DNA of 64,000 nucleotides from Moritella viscosa (GCA_000953735.1 LN554852.1:1871846-1935845), one strand, 5' to 3'; counted from the stretch's first letter, positions 47,654 to 57,606 are shown. Notes: generated by a model not told the origin, from the letters alone. Made by a program: numbers and translations.

Positions 47654-50257
47654 ATGAACATTAACTATCGTAAACCGTTACCGGGCAGTGAGCTCGATTA
47701 TTTTGATACCCGTTCTGCAGTTGATTCAATCCAACCCGGTGCGTATGCCACTTTGCCTTATACTTCACGCGTATTTGCGGAAAATTTAGTACGTCGCTGT
47801 GATCCTGAAGTATTAGAAGATTCGTTAAAGCAGCTAATTGAACGTAAACGCGACTTGGATTTTCCATGGTTTCCTGCGCGCGTGGTTTGTCATGATATTT
47901 TAGGTCAAACCGCATTAGTTGATTTAGCGGGATTACGTGATGCGATTGCAGAGAAAGGCGGCGATCCATCTAAGGTTAATCCAGTCGTACCAACGCAATT
48001 GATTGTTGACCATTCATTGGCGGTTGAACATGCAGGTTTTGAACCTGATGCATTTGAAAAAAATCGTGCAATTGAAGATCGCCGCAACGATGATCGTTTC
48101 CACTTTATTAACTGGACGAAAACAGCCTTTAAAAACATTGATGTTATTCCTCCAGGTAACGGTATTTTGCATCAGATTAATTTGGAACGCATGTCACCTG
48201 TGATCCAATCACGCAATGGTGTGGCATTTCCTGATACCTTAGTGGGCACAGATAGTCATACGCCTATGGTTGATGCATTAGGTGTAATTGCAATTGGTGT
48301 GGGCGGGCTTGAAGCAGAAAGCGTCATGCTTGGTCGTGCATCATATATGCGCCTACCCGATATCATTGGTGTTGAACTGACTGGTAAGCCACCTGCAGGC
48401 ATGACAGCAACAGATACCGTTTTAGCATTGACCGAGTTCTTACGCGCACAGAAAGTCGTATCAAGTTATTTAGAGTTTTATGGTACGGGTGTTGCGCATC
48501 TGACCTTAGGCGATCGGGCCACCATTTCTAATATGACACCAGAATATGGTGCTACAGCGGCGTTGTTCTCAATCGACGAACAAACTATCGATTACCTTAA
48601 GTTAACTGGTCGTGAAGACGAACAAGTTAAGCTGGTGGAAACTTACGCCAAAGAAACGGGTCTATGGGCCGATGACTTAGTAAACGTTGAATATGAACGT
48701 GTACTTACATTTGATTTATCGACTGTGTGCCGTAACATTGCTGGACCATCTAATCCGCATAATCGTGTTCCTACCTCTGAATTAGCCAAGCGTGGTATCA
48801 GTGGTAAGGTTGAAAATATACCAGGTAAAATGCCTGATGGTTCAGTGATCATTGCCGCTATTACTAGCTGTACCAATACCAGTAATCCGCGCAATATGAT
48901 TGCGGCAGGTTTGATCGCTCGTAACGCCAATAAGCTTGGATTAACCCGTAAACCTTGGGTTAAAACCTCATTAGCGCCGGGTTCAAAAGCGGTGGAACTC
49001 TACCTACAAGAAGCCGATTTATTGCCGGAACTAGAGCAACTTGGGTTTGGTATTGTGGCGTTTGCCTGTACGTCTTGTAATGGCATGAGTGGGGCGCTTG
49101 ATCCTGTTATTCAGCAAGAGATTTTAGATCGTGACTTGTATGCAACAGCCGTGTTATCTGGTAACCGTAACTTTGATGGTCGTATTCATCCACACGCCAA
49201 TGAAGCCTTTATTGCATCGCCACCGTTAGTGGTTGCGTATGCGATTGCTGGTACTATCCGTTTTGATATAGAACGTGACACACTTGGTTTAGATCAAGCT
49301 GGTAATGCAATCACCCTAAAAGACATTTGGCCGAGTGATGAAGAGATTGATGCAGTGCTTAAGGCAAGTGTGAAGCCAGAACAATTCCGTCAAGTCTACA
49401 ACCCGATGTTTGGTAATGATATCGAGTATAGTGTTGATTACGGTGAGAAAAATAACCCGCTGTATGACTGGCGTGAAATGAGTACCTACATTCGCCGACC
49501 GCCTTATTGGGAAGGTGCATTAGCAGGTGAGCGTAGCCTTAAAGGTATGCGTCCTCTAGCGGTATTGGGCGACAATATTACTACCGATCATTTATCACCC
49601 TCTAACGCTATCATGCTTGATAGTGCGGCAGGTGCCTATTTAGGCAAGATGGGTTTACCTGAAGTAGACTTTAACTCATACGCTACCCACCGTGGAGATC
49701 ACTTAACGGCACAACGAGCGACGTTTGCTAACCCGAAATTGAATAATGAAATGGTGTTAGAAAACGGCCAGGTTAAACAAGGTTCATTAGCACGAGTTGA
49801 GCCTGAAGGGAACGTAATGCGCATGTGGGAAGCGATTGAAACCTACATGGGTCGTAAGCAATCTCTGATTATCGTCGCAGGTGCCGATTATGGCCAAGGC
49901 TCTTCACGTGACTGGGCGGCGAAAGGCGTTCGTTTAGCGGGTGTAGAAGCGATTGTTGCAGAAGGGTTTGAACGTATTCACCGTACTAACTTGGTTGGTA
50001 TGGGCGTATTACCGCTGGAGTTTAAAACGGGTGAAAGCCGTAAAACCTACGCGATTGATGGCAGTGAAACTTTTGACGTTATTGGTGAACCGACTCCGGG
50101 TTCGTCATTAACGCTCATCATTACCCGTAAAAATGGCGAAACCCTTGAAGTGCCTGTGACTTGTCGTTTGGATACGGCAGAAGAAGTCTCTATCTACGGC
50201 GCTGGTGGCGTGTTACAACGCTTCGCGCAGGATTTCCTTGAATCAAGCGAGGCTTAA
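47654..50257 (+). CDS. acnD: 2-methylcitrate dehydratase, Fe/S-dependent (AcnD)
   Basis: An 867-residue aconitase-family enzyme that dehydrates 2-methylcitrate. The cluster ligands are Cys406 (AITSCTNTSNP), Cys472 and Cys475 (FACTSCNGMSG); the swivel domain holds YGQGSSRDWAAKG. The prpF gene just downstream is the hallmark of the AcnD/PrpF variant of the cycle, which replaces PrpD. Confidence 0.96.
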   Translation: MNINYRKPLPGSELDYFDTRSAVDSIQPGAYATLPYTSRVFAENLVRRCDPEVLEDSLKQLIERKRDLDFPWFPARVVCHDILGQTALVDLAGLRDAIAEKGGDPSKVNPVVPTQLIVDHSLAVEHAGFEPDAFEKNRAIEDRRNDDRFHFINWTKTAFKNIDVIPPGNGILHQINLERMSPVIQSRNGVAFPDTLVGTDSHTPMVDALGVIAIGVGGLEAESVMLGRASYMRLPDIIGVELTGKPPAGMTATDTVLALTEFLRAQKVVSSYLEFYGTGVAHLTLGDRATISNMTPEYGATAALFSIDEQTIDYLKLTGREDEQVKLVETYAKETGLWADDLVNVEYERVLTFDLSTVCRNIAGPSNPHNRVPTSELAKRGISGKVENIPGKMPDGSVIIAAITSCTNTSNPRNMIAAGLIARNANKLGLTRKPWVKTSLAPGSKAVELYLQEADLLPELEQLGFGIVAFACTSCNGMSGALDPVIQQEILDRDLYATAVLSGNRNFDGRIHPHANEAFIASPPLVVAYAIAGTIRFDIERDTLGLDQAGNAITLKDIWPSDEEIDAVLKASVKPEQFRQVYNPMFGNDIEYSVDYGEKNNPLYDWREMSTYIRRPPYWEGALAGERSLKGMRPLAVLGDNITTDHLSPSNAIMLDSAAGAYLGKMGLPEVDFNSYATHRGDHLTAQRATFANPKLNNEMVLENGQVKQGSLARVEPEGNVMRMWEAIETYMGRKQSLIIVAGADYGQGSSRDWAAKGVRLAGVEAIVAEGFERIHRTNLVGMGVLPLEFKTGESRKTYAIDGSETFDVIGEPTPGSSLTLIITRKNGETLEVPVTCRLDTAEEVSIYGAGGVLQRFAQDFLESSEA

Positions 50258-50263
50258 CTAGCG

Positions 50264-51475
50264 ATGATAAAAACTAACATGGGGTATTTACCACAGCTTA
50301 AGATTCCGGCCACTTATATGCGTGGCGGGACGAGCAAGGGTGTATTTTTTAATCTTCAAGACTTGCCAGAAGCGGCGAAAACACCGGGGGCAGCACGTGA
50401 TGCGCTGTTATTGCGGGTGATAGGTAGCCCCGATCCCTACGGTAAGCAAACAGATGGTATGGGCGGAGCAACATCGAGTACCAGTAAGACAGTGATCGTG
50501 TCTGCAACCGATAAACCCGATCACGATGTTGATTACCTGTTTGGGCAGGTATCGATTGATAAACCGTTTGTGGATTGGAGTGGTAACTGTGGCAATCTAT
50601 CCGCTGCAGTCGGCTCTTTTGCGATTAACAGTGGCTTGGTTGATGCCAGTCGTATTCCACAAAATGGTGTGGCTGTGGCTGTGGTGCGTATTTGGCAGGC
50701 GAATATTGCTAAAACGATTATCGCCCATGTGCCAATTAGCAATGGCCTAGTGCAAGAAACGGGTGATTTTGAACTTGATGGTGTTACCTTTCCTGCTGCA
50801 GAAATACCCGTTGAATTTATGAACCCTGCCGATGGGAAAGGATCTATGTTTCCTACCGGTAATTTGATTGATGATTTGATTGTACCTGAGTCTGTTGTGG
50901 CTGGTGGACAGTTAAAAGCGACAATGATTAATGCGGGTATTCCAACCATCTTTATTAATGCCGAAGATGTTGGTTACGCAGGCACAGAACTGCAAGATGC
51001 CATTAATAATGATGCTGAAGCGTTAACTATGTTTGAAACTATTCGGGCTTACGGTGCGGTGCAGATGGGATTGATATCAAACATTGCAGAAGCCGCGCAG
51101 CGTCAGCATACCCCTAAGATCGCGTTTGTCGCTAAGTCGGCTGATTATGTGTCTTCAAGTGCTAAGTATATCGTTGCGAGTGATATTGATTTGTCGGTGC
51201 GCGCCTTGTCTATGGGCAAACTTCATCACGCGATGATGGGGACGGCAGCAGTTGCAATTGGTGCTGCTGCTGCCGTACCCGGTACATTGGTTAATTTAGC
51301 TGCGGGTGGTGGTATGCGTAACTCGGTGAATTTCGGCCACCCATCGGGAACATTACGCGTTGGTGCACAAGCAACCGAAGTTAATGGTGAGTGGACAGTA
51401 ACTAAAGCCTGTATGAGCCGCAGTGCTCGTACCTTAATGGAAGGTTGGGTGCGTATTCCTGCCGATAATGGTTAA
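50264..51475 (+). CDS. prpF: 2-methylaconitate cis-trans isomerase
   Basis: A 403-residue PrpF-fold isomerase, partner of AcnD: it interconverts 2-methylaconitate isomers. Recognised by PATYMRGGTSKGVFF, the WSGNCGNLSAAVG loop and GGMRNSVNFGHPSGTLRVG, the last two with the diaminopimelate-epimerase-like catalytic region. ATG 50264 or 50279 may be the start; homologs usually begin close to the latter. Six bases after acnD, last gene of the operon; I see no clear terminator. Confidence 0.95.
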   Translation: MIKTNMGYLPQLKIPATYMRGGTSKGVFFNLQDLPEAAKTPGAARDALLLRVIGSPDPYGKQTDGMGGATSSTSKTVIVSATDKPDHDVDYLFGQVSIDKPFVDWSGNCGNLSAAVGSFAINSGLVDASRIPQNGVAVAVVRIWQANIAKTIIAHVPISNGLVQETGDFELDGVTFPAAEIPVEFMNPADGKGSMFPTGNLIDDLIVPESVVAGGQLKATMINAGIPTIFINAEDVGYAGTELQDAINNDAEALTMFETIRAYGAVQMGLISNIAEAAQRQHTPKIAFVAKSADYVSSSAKYIVASDIDLSVRALSMGKLHHAMMGTAAVAIGAAAAVPGTLVNLAAGGGMRNSVNFGHPSGTLRVGAQATEVNGEWTVTKACMSRSARTLMEGWVRIPADNG

Positions 51476-51601
51476 TCAGTACTCTTATGAATAACATTTA
51501 GTCTAGAACGCCAAACTAATCAAACCAGTTAATAGAATAATTGGATTAATGTTAATATACCGTTATATTGTCAGCCTATTCACTCCGAGGCTGGTTTTAT
51601 A

Positions 51602-52024
51602 ATGGTAAAGGTAATTACATTCTTATTGATAAGTGTTTGCAGTTTTGCAGCGATGGCAACGTCAGTGAACTGCGATAAAGCGTTTAATACGTTAGAAATT
51701 AATTACTGCGCTAAAGTACAGTTAGATAAAGCAGAAGCCGAAATGCAGCGATATCTCGATAAAAGTATTGCGCAATATACAGCCGACACTCATATCATTG
51801 AGTCGATCAATATCGCACAATCGGCGTGGCAGTCGTACAGTAAGTCGCAGTGTGATTCGGTATTTACCATGTTCAGAGATGGAGCGATGCGCGTCGTGAT
51901 GACGTTAAGTTGTCGAACTAAGCTTACCCAACAACGCACCCATGAACTTTGGTCACAGTACTTAACGTATATGGACAGTTCAAAGCCAGTATTGCCAGAA
52001 CCAGTCACATCAGATTTAAGTTAA
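51602..52024 (+). CDS. LprI/DUF1311-family secreted protein
   Basis: A 140-residue exported protein (signal peptide ending AMA, residue 19). Four Cys at the usual LprI positions (NCDKAF, NYCAK, SQCDS, LSCRTK) suggest two disulfides; the family includes lysozyme-inhibitor-like proteins, but most members are uncharacterised. The stop overlaps by three bases with that of the convergent dehydrogenase, leaving no room for a terminator between them. Confidence 0.88.
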   Translation: MVKVITFLLISVCSFAAMATSVNCDKAFNTLEINYCAKVQLDKAEAEMQRYLDKSIAQYTADTHIIESINIAQSAWQSYSKSQCDSVFTMFRDGAMRVVMTLSCRTKLTQQRTHELWSQYLTYMDSSKPVLPEPVTSDLS

Positions 52025-53235
52025 AAACTTTTATAATAGGGGTTTAGCATAGCCTTGATGCGTTTTAGTACCACAAGTGCTGTTACGCGTCCCCAGCTGA
52101 ATAGCACGCGTTGGTGTAAGCGAAATATTGTATCGTATAAATGTCGGATTAAACGTCCTTTCAATACGATCTTATTATTCATCAAAGCACCAACCGCATT
52201 ACCGTGCCCGACAGCGACAACCATACCACCATCGTTATAGATAAACGGCTGTAATGGTTTGTCTTTTAGCATTCGATGAAACTGTTTTGCTAAATGTGTT
52301 GCTGCTTGGTTAGCTGCTTGCGCACGCGGTGGCACAACACGACCGTCAGGTTGGGTGCACTGCGCATTATCACCAATCACAAAAATAGCATCATCAAGGC
52401 TCGACTGTAGAGTAGGATTAACGATTAATTGGTTTAAACGGTTTGTTTCTAATCCGTCGAGCTTGGTTAACCATTCCGCACATTTAATACCTGCAGCCCA
52501 TATTTGTAAATCTGCGGGAATAATCTCGTTTTCCGATGTGATTAATTTACCTGTTTCAGCACGTTGGACACGCGTTTCGGTGCGAATTGTAATGCCTTGT
52601 TTCTTAAGTGCCTCCTGCACCTTTTCTGACATGCATTCTGGACTACTGGGTAATACACGATCTGCAGCTTCGACCAAGGTGATCTCAAATTTTGAAGCGT
52701 GTCTGTAGCTTTGTAGTTTACTGCTTACCTTCGCGAGTTCTGCGGCGAGTTCAACACCTGTTGCGCCAGCACCAACAATAGATATACGACGTGTACCTGT
52801 GGCTTTTAGTTGTTGTTTGATTTGTTGCCAAGCCAGTTCAGCTTGTCCAGATGAATCTAAAAACAAACAATGTTCACTCACACCAGGGGTTTTAAAATCA
52901 TTACTGATCGCACCAATTGCCATGACTAAATAGTCGTATTGCAGTGTCGTTGGACCACTATTCATACCACGTAAATGGATGATTTTGCTGTCGCGGTCTA
53001 ATCCTGTCATCGCATCTTGAATGTGGGTATAGCCATTACATTCGGCATGTTGGAAATAACTCACTGCATCCAACTCGGCATCAAAGGTACCCGCCGCGAT
53101 TTCATGTAGACGAGGTTTCCAGAAGTGATGTGAAGACGGCTCAACGAGTATGACTTCGTGGCGTTTATTACGGCCTAATCGAGTCACTAATTCAAGGCCA
53201 GCTGCGCCACCACCTACAACAACAATTCTTAACAT
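52021..53235 (-). CDS. ndh: NAD(P)/FAD-dependent oxidoreductase, NDH-2 type
   Basis: A 404-residue flavoprotein of the type II NADH dehydrogenase family, which passes electrons from NADH to quinone without pumping protons. FAD motif VVVGGGAAGLEL at the N terminus, NAD motif VGAGATGVELAAELA near residue 160, and the FAD-contact FVIGDNAQ. The C-terminal region (about 340-404) is amphipathic, as expected for membrane attachment. ATG 53233-53235 is used; an ATG five codons earlier is less likely. Sulfide:quinone or other FAD reductases are possible alternatives. Confidence 0.88.
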   Translation of the reverse strand: MLRIVVVGGGAAGLELVTRLGRNKRHEVILVEPSSHHFWKPRLHEIAAGTFDAELDAVSYFQHAECNGYTHIQDAMTGLDRDSKIIHLRGMNSGPTTLQYDYLVMAIGAISNDFKTPGVSEHCLFLDSSGQAELAWQQIKQQLKATGTRRISIVGAGATGVELAAELAKVSSKLQSYRHASKFEITLVEAADRVLPSSPECMSEKVQEALKKQGITIRTETRVQRAETGKLITSENEIIPADLQIWAAGIKCAEWLTKLDGLETNRLNQLIVNPTLQSSLDDAIFVIGDNAQCTQPDGRVVPPRAQAANQAATHLAKQFHRMLKDKPLQPFIYNDGGMVVAVGHGNAVGALMNNKIVLKGRLIRHLYDTIFRLHQRVLFSWGRVTALVVLKRIKAMLNPYYKSF

Positions 53236-53605
53236 AATACGCTCTACCATTCTGTGTAACTAAATCTGATGGCAGCATTATATCTACGTCTCAAATATTG
53301 ATAATCCCTATAAATAGTAAATGACTATTACTCAGCTGTAATAGTCTTGGAGATTAATGTTATCTACATTTCACCAGATTAGTAATAACCAATAATCGTA
53401 GTTAAAATGAAAAAACACGGGGTTAATATAAAGAAGGATGTATTCTTTATATTCTTGTATTTATTCAAATGTTATTCGACATAGGGTCGTGATTTTCTCA
53501 TTATCTATTTGTAATTAATATGAAAATTGGTAATGTTGGTGGTAATTAAATATTCGTTATACGTAATTATGTATAATTAACTGTGGTGAGCTTTGAGAAT
53601 AAATA
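53236..53605. other. intergenic region with AT-rich hairpin
   Basis: About 370 bases between divergent genes. An 11-bp perfect inverted repeat AATATAAAGAA / TTCTTTATATT (53425-53453) is seen; role unknown. It also marks the left border of the accessory gene stretch. Confidence 0.5.
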
Positions 53606-54064
53606 ATGAAAATAAGACAAGTATCTAGTGCGGATTGGGAGCATATCTACCAACTGATAGAAGCAAACATGTTCTCAATGCAACAAGAATTGGGACTCGA
53701 TTGGAATAGAGAGTCGATTATTAAGCATTACATGTCTAAGACGGTATTAGTTGCTGAATCTGGAAATCATATTATAGGGTTTATTGCTTATGATGTGTCA
53801 ACAAAAAACCAAACTATTCACTCACTTCAAATATCTCGAGAATATCAAAATGGTTTGTGTGGATTTCGTTTGTTAAAAGCGGTACTTACAACAGAGCTGG
53901 ATTATGTTGACCACGACTCCCAAGTGTCATGCTGTGTCTTCGAAAATAACGTGGCGAAAGATCAGTATTTTTCGCTGGGTTTTAAAGAAGTAGATAAAAA
54001 TAAAGGCGTATTAAGTTTAGAGATTAAACGCCACCGATTACTTGAACGTTTGAGACTTGGATAG
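53606..54064 (+). CDS. GNAT-family N-acetyltransferase
   Basis: A 152-residue acetyltransferase: N-terminal IRQVSSADWEHIYQLIEAN, central VLVAESGNHIIGFIAYDV strand pair, and YFSLGFKEVDKN at the end, in the GNAT order. The Q/R-x-x-G-x-G/A acetyl-CoA loop is weak (ISREYQNGLCGFRLLKA). Substrate unknown. First of a run of small plus-strand genes, four bases before a second acetyltransferase. Confidence 0.85.
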   Translation: MKIRQVSSADWEHIYQLIEANMFSMQQELGLDWNRESIIKHYMSKTVLVAESGNHIIGFIAYDVSTKNQTIHSLQISREYQNGLCGFRLLKAVLTTELDYVDHDSQVSCCVFENNVAKDQYFSLGFKEVDKNKGVLSLEIKRHRLLERLRLG

Positions 54065-54068
54065 CGGC

Positions 54069-54572
54069 ATGATAGAAACAGAACGGCTAATATTAAAACC
54101 CGTCACAATCGCAGATTTTGATATCTATAAAGATATAATGTCTTGTCCGATGATGAGCTTGTATCTTCCAAAAGGTGAAGCCTACAATGATGAAGAAGTT
54201 CTCCAGCATGTGGTTAAAAGAGTCGAGCATTGGAAGCAAGGTTTTGGTTCATTTGTTGTATACCTAAAGCATCATCCAAACGTTAAGCTTGGCTATGCAG
54301 GAATAGAGGTTTCTCCTAATTTTGAATGCAGTGATATTAGATTTGGGTTTAAGCAAGACGCTCAAGGTAAAGGTTATGCGTATGAAGCTGCAAAATCTGT
54401 TTTAGAGCATACTTTTGCTTTAGGCCTGCATACGAAAATATATGGCGTGGCTGTAAAAGAAAATATCCCATCGATTAAAATTCTAGAAAAGCTAGATATG
54501 AATGCTGATTATTCAGTTGTGATCTATAACGACGAAAGATTAGTGACTCTATCTGTGGGTAAATCGGAATAA
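54069..54572 (+). CDS. GNAT-family N-acetyltransferase, RimJ/RimL type
   Basis: A 167-residue acetyltransferase with the RimL-like opening IETERLILKPVTIADF and the acetyl-CoA site QDAQGKGYAYEAAK, followed by VKENIPSIKILEKLDM. Members acetylate N-terminal amines, spermidine, antibiotics or tRNA-linked groups; the target here is unknown. ATG 54069 is preferred to a TTG at 54057. Cotranscribed with the gene before. Confidence 0.9.
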   Translation: MIETERLILKPVTIADFDIYKDIMSCPMMSLYLPKGEAYNDEEVLQHVVKRVEHWKQGFGSFVVYLKHHPNVKLGYAGIEVSPNFECSDIRFGFKQDAQGKGYAYEAAKSVLEHTFALGLHTKIYGVAVKENIPSIKILEKLDMNADYSVVIYNDERLVTLSVGKSE

Positions 54573-54717
54573 TAGACTAAGTTGTCAATAGAGTTGCTAT
54601 CAGTGGTTGCTGACCGTTTACCTTGTTGAATTAAATTGGTAGAGTGTTGTTCATAAAGACAATTAAATTATTGTTGCTGTGAACGATTCTTGTCGTATAT
54701 TTCAATAAGGATAAGTT

Positions 54718-55329
54718 ATGGAAAATTATTTAATGTATGTTGTCGTGGCTGCGCTTACTATTGTCAGCCCCGGTCCTGGTGTTATCTTAACTATAAATAA
54801 CGCAATTCAAAGGCGAGCTTCGAATACCCTTTCTGGCATATTTGGTATTGCTACTGGGGTGTTAACTGTTTCAGTTCTTTCTGCAACAAGTATCGGCGTT
54901 ATTTTGGCAACCTCAGCCGCCGCATTTACCGTAGTGAAATTGATTGGGGCAGCCTATTTAATTTATCTGGGTATTAAGATGTGGGGAGCGCAAGTGCCCT
55001 TAAGTGCCCATATCGAACTGAAAGAGAAATCGAATGCAAAATGTTATATCGAAGGGCTTTCTCTTACTCTTTCAAATCCCAAGCCCATATTATTTTTCAT
55101 GTCCTTATTTCCGCAATTTATAGACTCTCACGGGAGTTATATTGCTCAATTTATTACTTTATCTTTAACATTTTGCTGTTTAGTCATTGCCATCCATAGT
55201 GGTTATGTTTTTTTGGCGCGTTTTGCTAAAAATAAACTATTAGAACCAAAGGGAAGGCGAGCGCTTAATAAAGTGAGCGGCAGTGTTTTCATGTGCTTTG
55301 GCGTAGGCTTGGCAGCCTCAAGTAAATAG
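54718..55329 (+). CDS. LysE-family amino-acid exporter
   Basis: A 203-residue membrane protein with six helices. SPGPGVILTINNAIQRR is the LysE/RhtB signature near the start, and LSNPKPILFFMSLFPQFI the second. Exports amino acids or related compounds. AAGGAT SD. Own promoter possible in the 145-base gap. Confidence 0.92.
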   Translation: MENYLMYVVVAALTIVSPGPGVILTINNAIQRRASNTLSGIFGIATGVLTVSVLSATSIGVILATSAAAFTVVKLIGAAYLIYLGIKMWGAQVPLSAHIELKEKSNAKCYIEGLSLTLSNPKPILFFMSLFPQFIDSHGSYIAQFITLSLTFCCLVIAIHSGYVFLARFAKNKLLEPKGRRALNKVSGSVFMCFGVGLAASSK

Positions 55330-55371
55330 GTGTAATAAACTTATAACCGGACACTACCGGCAGGAGGGGTC

Positions 55372-55842
55372 ATGGAAATTTCGCTGTTAGCAGATCATCC
55401 GCATGAAGCAAAGAACATAGCTCAATGGTATTACAGTGAGTGGGCTCATGTGTTTCCAAATATGACCGTAAATATGGTGCTAGAAAAAGTGGCCGAAAAG
55501 TCGGTTAATCGCACTACCATTCCGTTAGCAATCGTAGCTCATGAGAATCGTGAACTTGTTGGCGTTGTTGAGCTAAAGTACCGTGAAAATGCTAACTATC
55601 CAGAATATGAGTTCTGGTTAGGCGGTGTCTTTGTTGACAGTTTAAGTCGAGGGCGTGGCATTGGAGGCTTATTAATTTCAGAGGCTAAAACCAAAGCCGT
55701 GAGCTTAGGGATTCAGCAATTGTATTTGCAGTGTGAGACTCATAATATAGTGCTTTATAAAAAACATGGTTTTAAAGCGTTACATCAGGCTAACCACCAT
55801 GAAATATTAACAACGGTAATGAGATGGGTAGCTGCCATTTAA
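55372..55842 (+). CDS. GNAT-family N-acetyltransferase
   Basis: A 156-residue acetyltransferase with a clear acetyl-CoA loop, SLSRGRGIGGLLISEAK, and the C-terminal HNIVLYKKHGFKAL. A strong GGAGG SD precedes ATG 55372. Substrate unknown. Lies between the LysE exporter and a methyltransferase in the accessory stretch. Confidence 0.92.
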   Translation: MEISLLADHPHEAKNIAQWYYSEWAHVFPNMTVNMVLEKVAEKSVNRTTIPLAIVAHENRELVGVVELKYRENANYPEYEFWLGGVFVDSLSRGRGIGGLLISEAKTKAVSLGIQQLYLQCETHNIVLYKKHGFKALHQANHHEILTTVMRWVAAI

Positions 55843-55927
55843 TCGAGCCTACAAAGGGTCAATAAGTGATATCTAGCTGACTTTCGGTTGTTGGGTTATG
55901 TCAACGGATCTTGTAAAAGGAATTATC

Positions 55928-56728
55928 ATGCAAGAATTAATAGAGCAATATACAGATAGCAATGAAGATAGTCGTCTTACTCGGCAATTCATTACTCAAA
56001 TGGAATTTGATACCACAATGGATACACTGAAAGCGTATCTTGTTCCAAAGGTGAAAGTTATCGAACTCGGTGCTGCAACTGGCCGGTATTCTCTTAATTT
56101 TTCGAAAATGGGTTGTAATACAACGGCTGTCGAACTGGTACCTGATCAAGTTAACATTTTGAAACGCAAAGCCGAAGAACAAGGTTTAACACTTTTAATT
56201 TATGAAGGTAATGCTTGTTCAGTTCCGTTTATTGAAAGTAATTCACATGACCTTTGCGTTATTCTTGGGCCTCTCTATCATTTACAGACTCAAGAACTGC
56301 GTGACCAAGCAATCTCAGAGGCTTATCGAATCCTAAAGCCTGGTGGTGTGTTAGCGATTGCTTACATTTCGCGTTATTTCGTTGCCGGTATGTTCGCTCA
56401 GCAATCTCCAGAGCTGGTTACACCAGAGGTTCTATCCACGCTTTTTGAATCGGGTTTAGTTCCAAGTCAGCTTGCTGATAGTTTTTTTAATGTGGGTTAC
56501 TTTGCTACTCCAGCTGAAGTGGAAGCGCTGGTAAGCACACATGGTTTTACTACATTACGTCATGTAGCGACAGACGGATTTGGGCGATATATCTCGTCAG
56601 GGGTTAATAACTTTACCCCCGCGCAATATCAAACATGGTTGAGCTATCATCTAAAAACATGTGATGAACCGTCTCTGCTAGGGTCAAGTAACCATGGCTT
56701 AGTCATCGCGAGAAAAATAAGTGAGTAA
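55928..56728 (+). CDS. class I SAM-dependent methyltransferase
   Basis: A 266-residue methyltransferase: motif I VIELGAATGRYSLNFSKMG, VELVPDQ, CVILGPLYHL (motif IV region) and YRILKPGGVLAIAY. ATG 55928 has AAGGA seven bases upstream; a longer frame from 55898 has no SD. The target is not known. Confidence 0.9.
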   Translation: MQELIEQYTDSNEDSRLTRQFITQMEFDTTMDTLKAYLVPKVKVIELGAATGRYSLNFSKMGCNTTAVELVPDQVNILKRKAEEQGLTLLIYEGNACSVPFIESNSHDLCVILGPLYHLQTQELRDQAISEAYRILKPGGVLAIAYISRYFVAGMFAQQSPELVTPEVLSTLFESGLVPSQLADSFFNVGYFATPAEVEALVSTHGFTTLRHVATDGFGRYISSGVNNFTPAQYQTWLSYHLKTCDEPSLLGSSNHGLVIARKISE

Positions 56729-56731
56729 AAC

Positions 56732-57184
56732 ATTAAAAAACGTAAAGCTACGAGCAAAGATGCAAACAGTATTGTCAATATACTTACTATTCAATGGCAA
56801 GAGGCGCTGCCAATACGACATCGTGTATTATGGCCAAATAAGCAACCTTCATTTTGCAAAGTTGACGGAGATGAAAGCGCCATCCATTACGGTGCTTATA
56901 TTGCTGGTGAACTAATATGTGTTGCTTCAATTTACATTGAAGGTCGAACCGCTAGACTTCGAAAATTCGCCACGTTGCCACCTTTTCAAGGGAAGGGCGT
57001 AGGCTCTCTTGTGATAGCTCATGTAGTTAAAGAATTGAAAGTAGCAGGCGTAGATTGTTTTTGGTGTGACGCCCGTAAAACTGCGGTGGGTTTCTATCGA
57101 CGATTTGGTCTGGAAATACAGGGGCATGAGTTTAATAAATCAGGTATTCCATACTATAAAATGGAAATTAAATTAAGAACTTAA
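56732..57184 (+). CDS. GNAT-family acetyltransferase lacking a canonical start codon
   Basis: One open frame from after a TAA at 56726 encodes a complete GNAT domain of about 150 residues: KRKATSKDANSIVNI, WQEALPIRHRVLWP, HYGAYIAGELICVASIYIEG, LRKFATLPPFQGKGVGSLV (acetyl-CoA loop) and FYRRFGLEIQG. No ATG, GTG or TTG occurs in frame before TTG 56975, which falls inside the acetyl-CoA loop and would cut away half of the domain. The only early choices are ATT 56732 (with GTGAG upstream) or an ATA/CTG. So it starts at a rare codon or is inactivated by start loss. Overlaps no real gene. Confidence 0.65.
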   Translation: MKKRKATSKDANSIVNILTIQWQEALPIRHRVLWPNKQPSFCKVDGDESAIHYGAYIAGELICVASIYIEGRTARLRKFATLPPFQGKGVGSLVIAHVVKELKVAGVDCFWCDARKTAVGFYRRFGLEIQGHEFNKSGIPYYKMEIKLRT

Positions 57185-57201
57185 ACTAAAGTTAGATTTA
57201 A

Positions 57202-57606
57202 ATGAGTAAATTTATCGAACAAAGAATCGGAAATGTAGCGTTAGTTGTTGAAAACTACGATGACGCTATTGAATTTTATACTAAAAAGCTGCGATTTGAG
57301 CTTGTTGAAGACACTGATTTAGGTGGTGGGAAGCGTTGGGTTCAGATTTGTCCTCCTAACTCGACTGGAACCAATTTATTATTGGCTCAAGCGAGTAACG
57401 AAGAGCAGCAACAATCTGTTGGTAACCAAGCGGGTGGTCGTGTCTTCTTATTTCTACAAACTAATGATTTTTGGCGTGATTATGAATTCATGAAAAATCA
57501 GGGCGTTGAGTTTACTGAAGAACCCCGTAGCGAAGAATACGGCACTGTTGTGGTATTTAAAGACTTATATGGTACAAAATGGGATTTGTTGCAGTTAATC
57601 AAGTAG
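57202..57606 (+). CDS. VOC-family (glyoxalase/bleomycin-resistance-like) protein
   Basis: A 134-residue protein of the vicinal-oxygen-chelate fold: ALVVENYDDAIEFYTKKL in the first half and VFKDLYGTKWDLLQL with the terminal metal Glu/Asp position in the second. Such proteins act as lyases, dioxygenases or drug-binding proteins; which applies here is unknown. It begins 17 bases after the acetyltransferase. Confidence 0.9.
   Translation: MSKFIEQRIGNVALVVENYDDAIEFYTKKLRFELVEDTDLGGGKRWVQICPPNSTGTNLLLAQASNEEQQQSVGNQAGGRVFLFLQTNDFWRDYEFMKNQGVEFTEEPRSEEYGTVVVFKDLYGTKWDLLQLIK

Noticed and set aside
50533-50949. 138-codon minus-strand ORF inside prpF
   Set aside because: Antisense to a clear prpF gene; no independent signals.
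52355-52708. 117-codon plus-strand ORF opposite the NDH-2-type gene
   Set aside because: It lies wholly antisense to a well-supported flavoprotein gene, has no SD and no family similarity.
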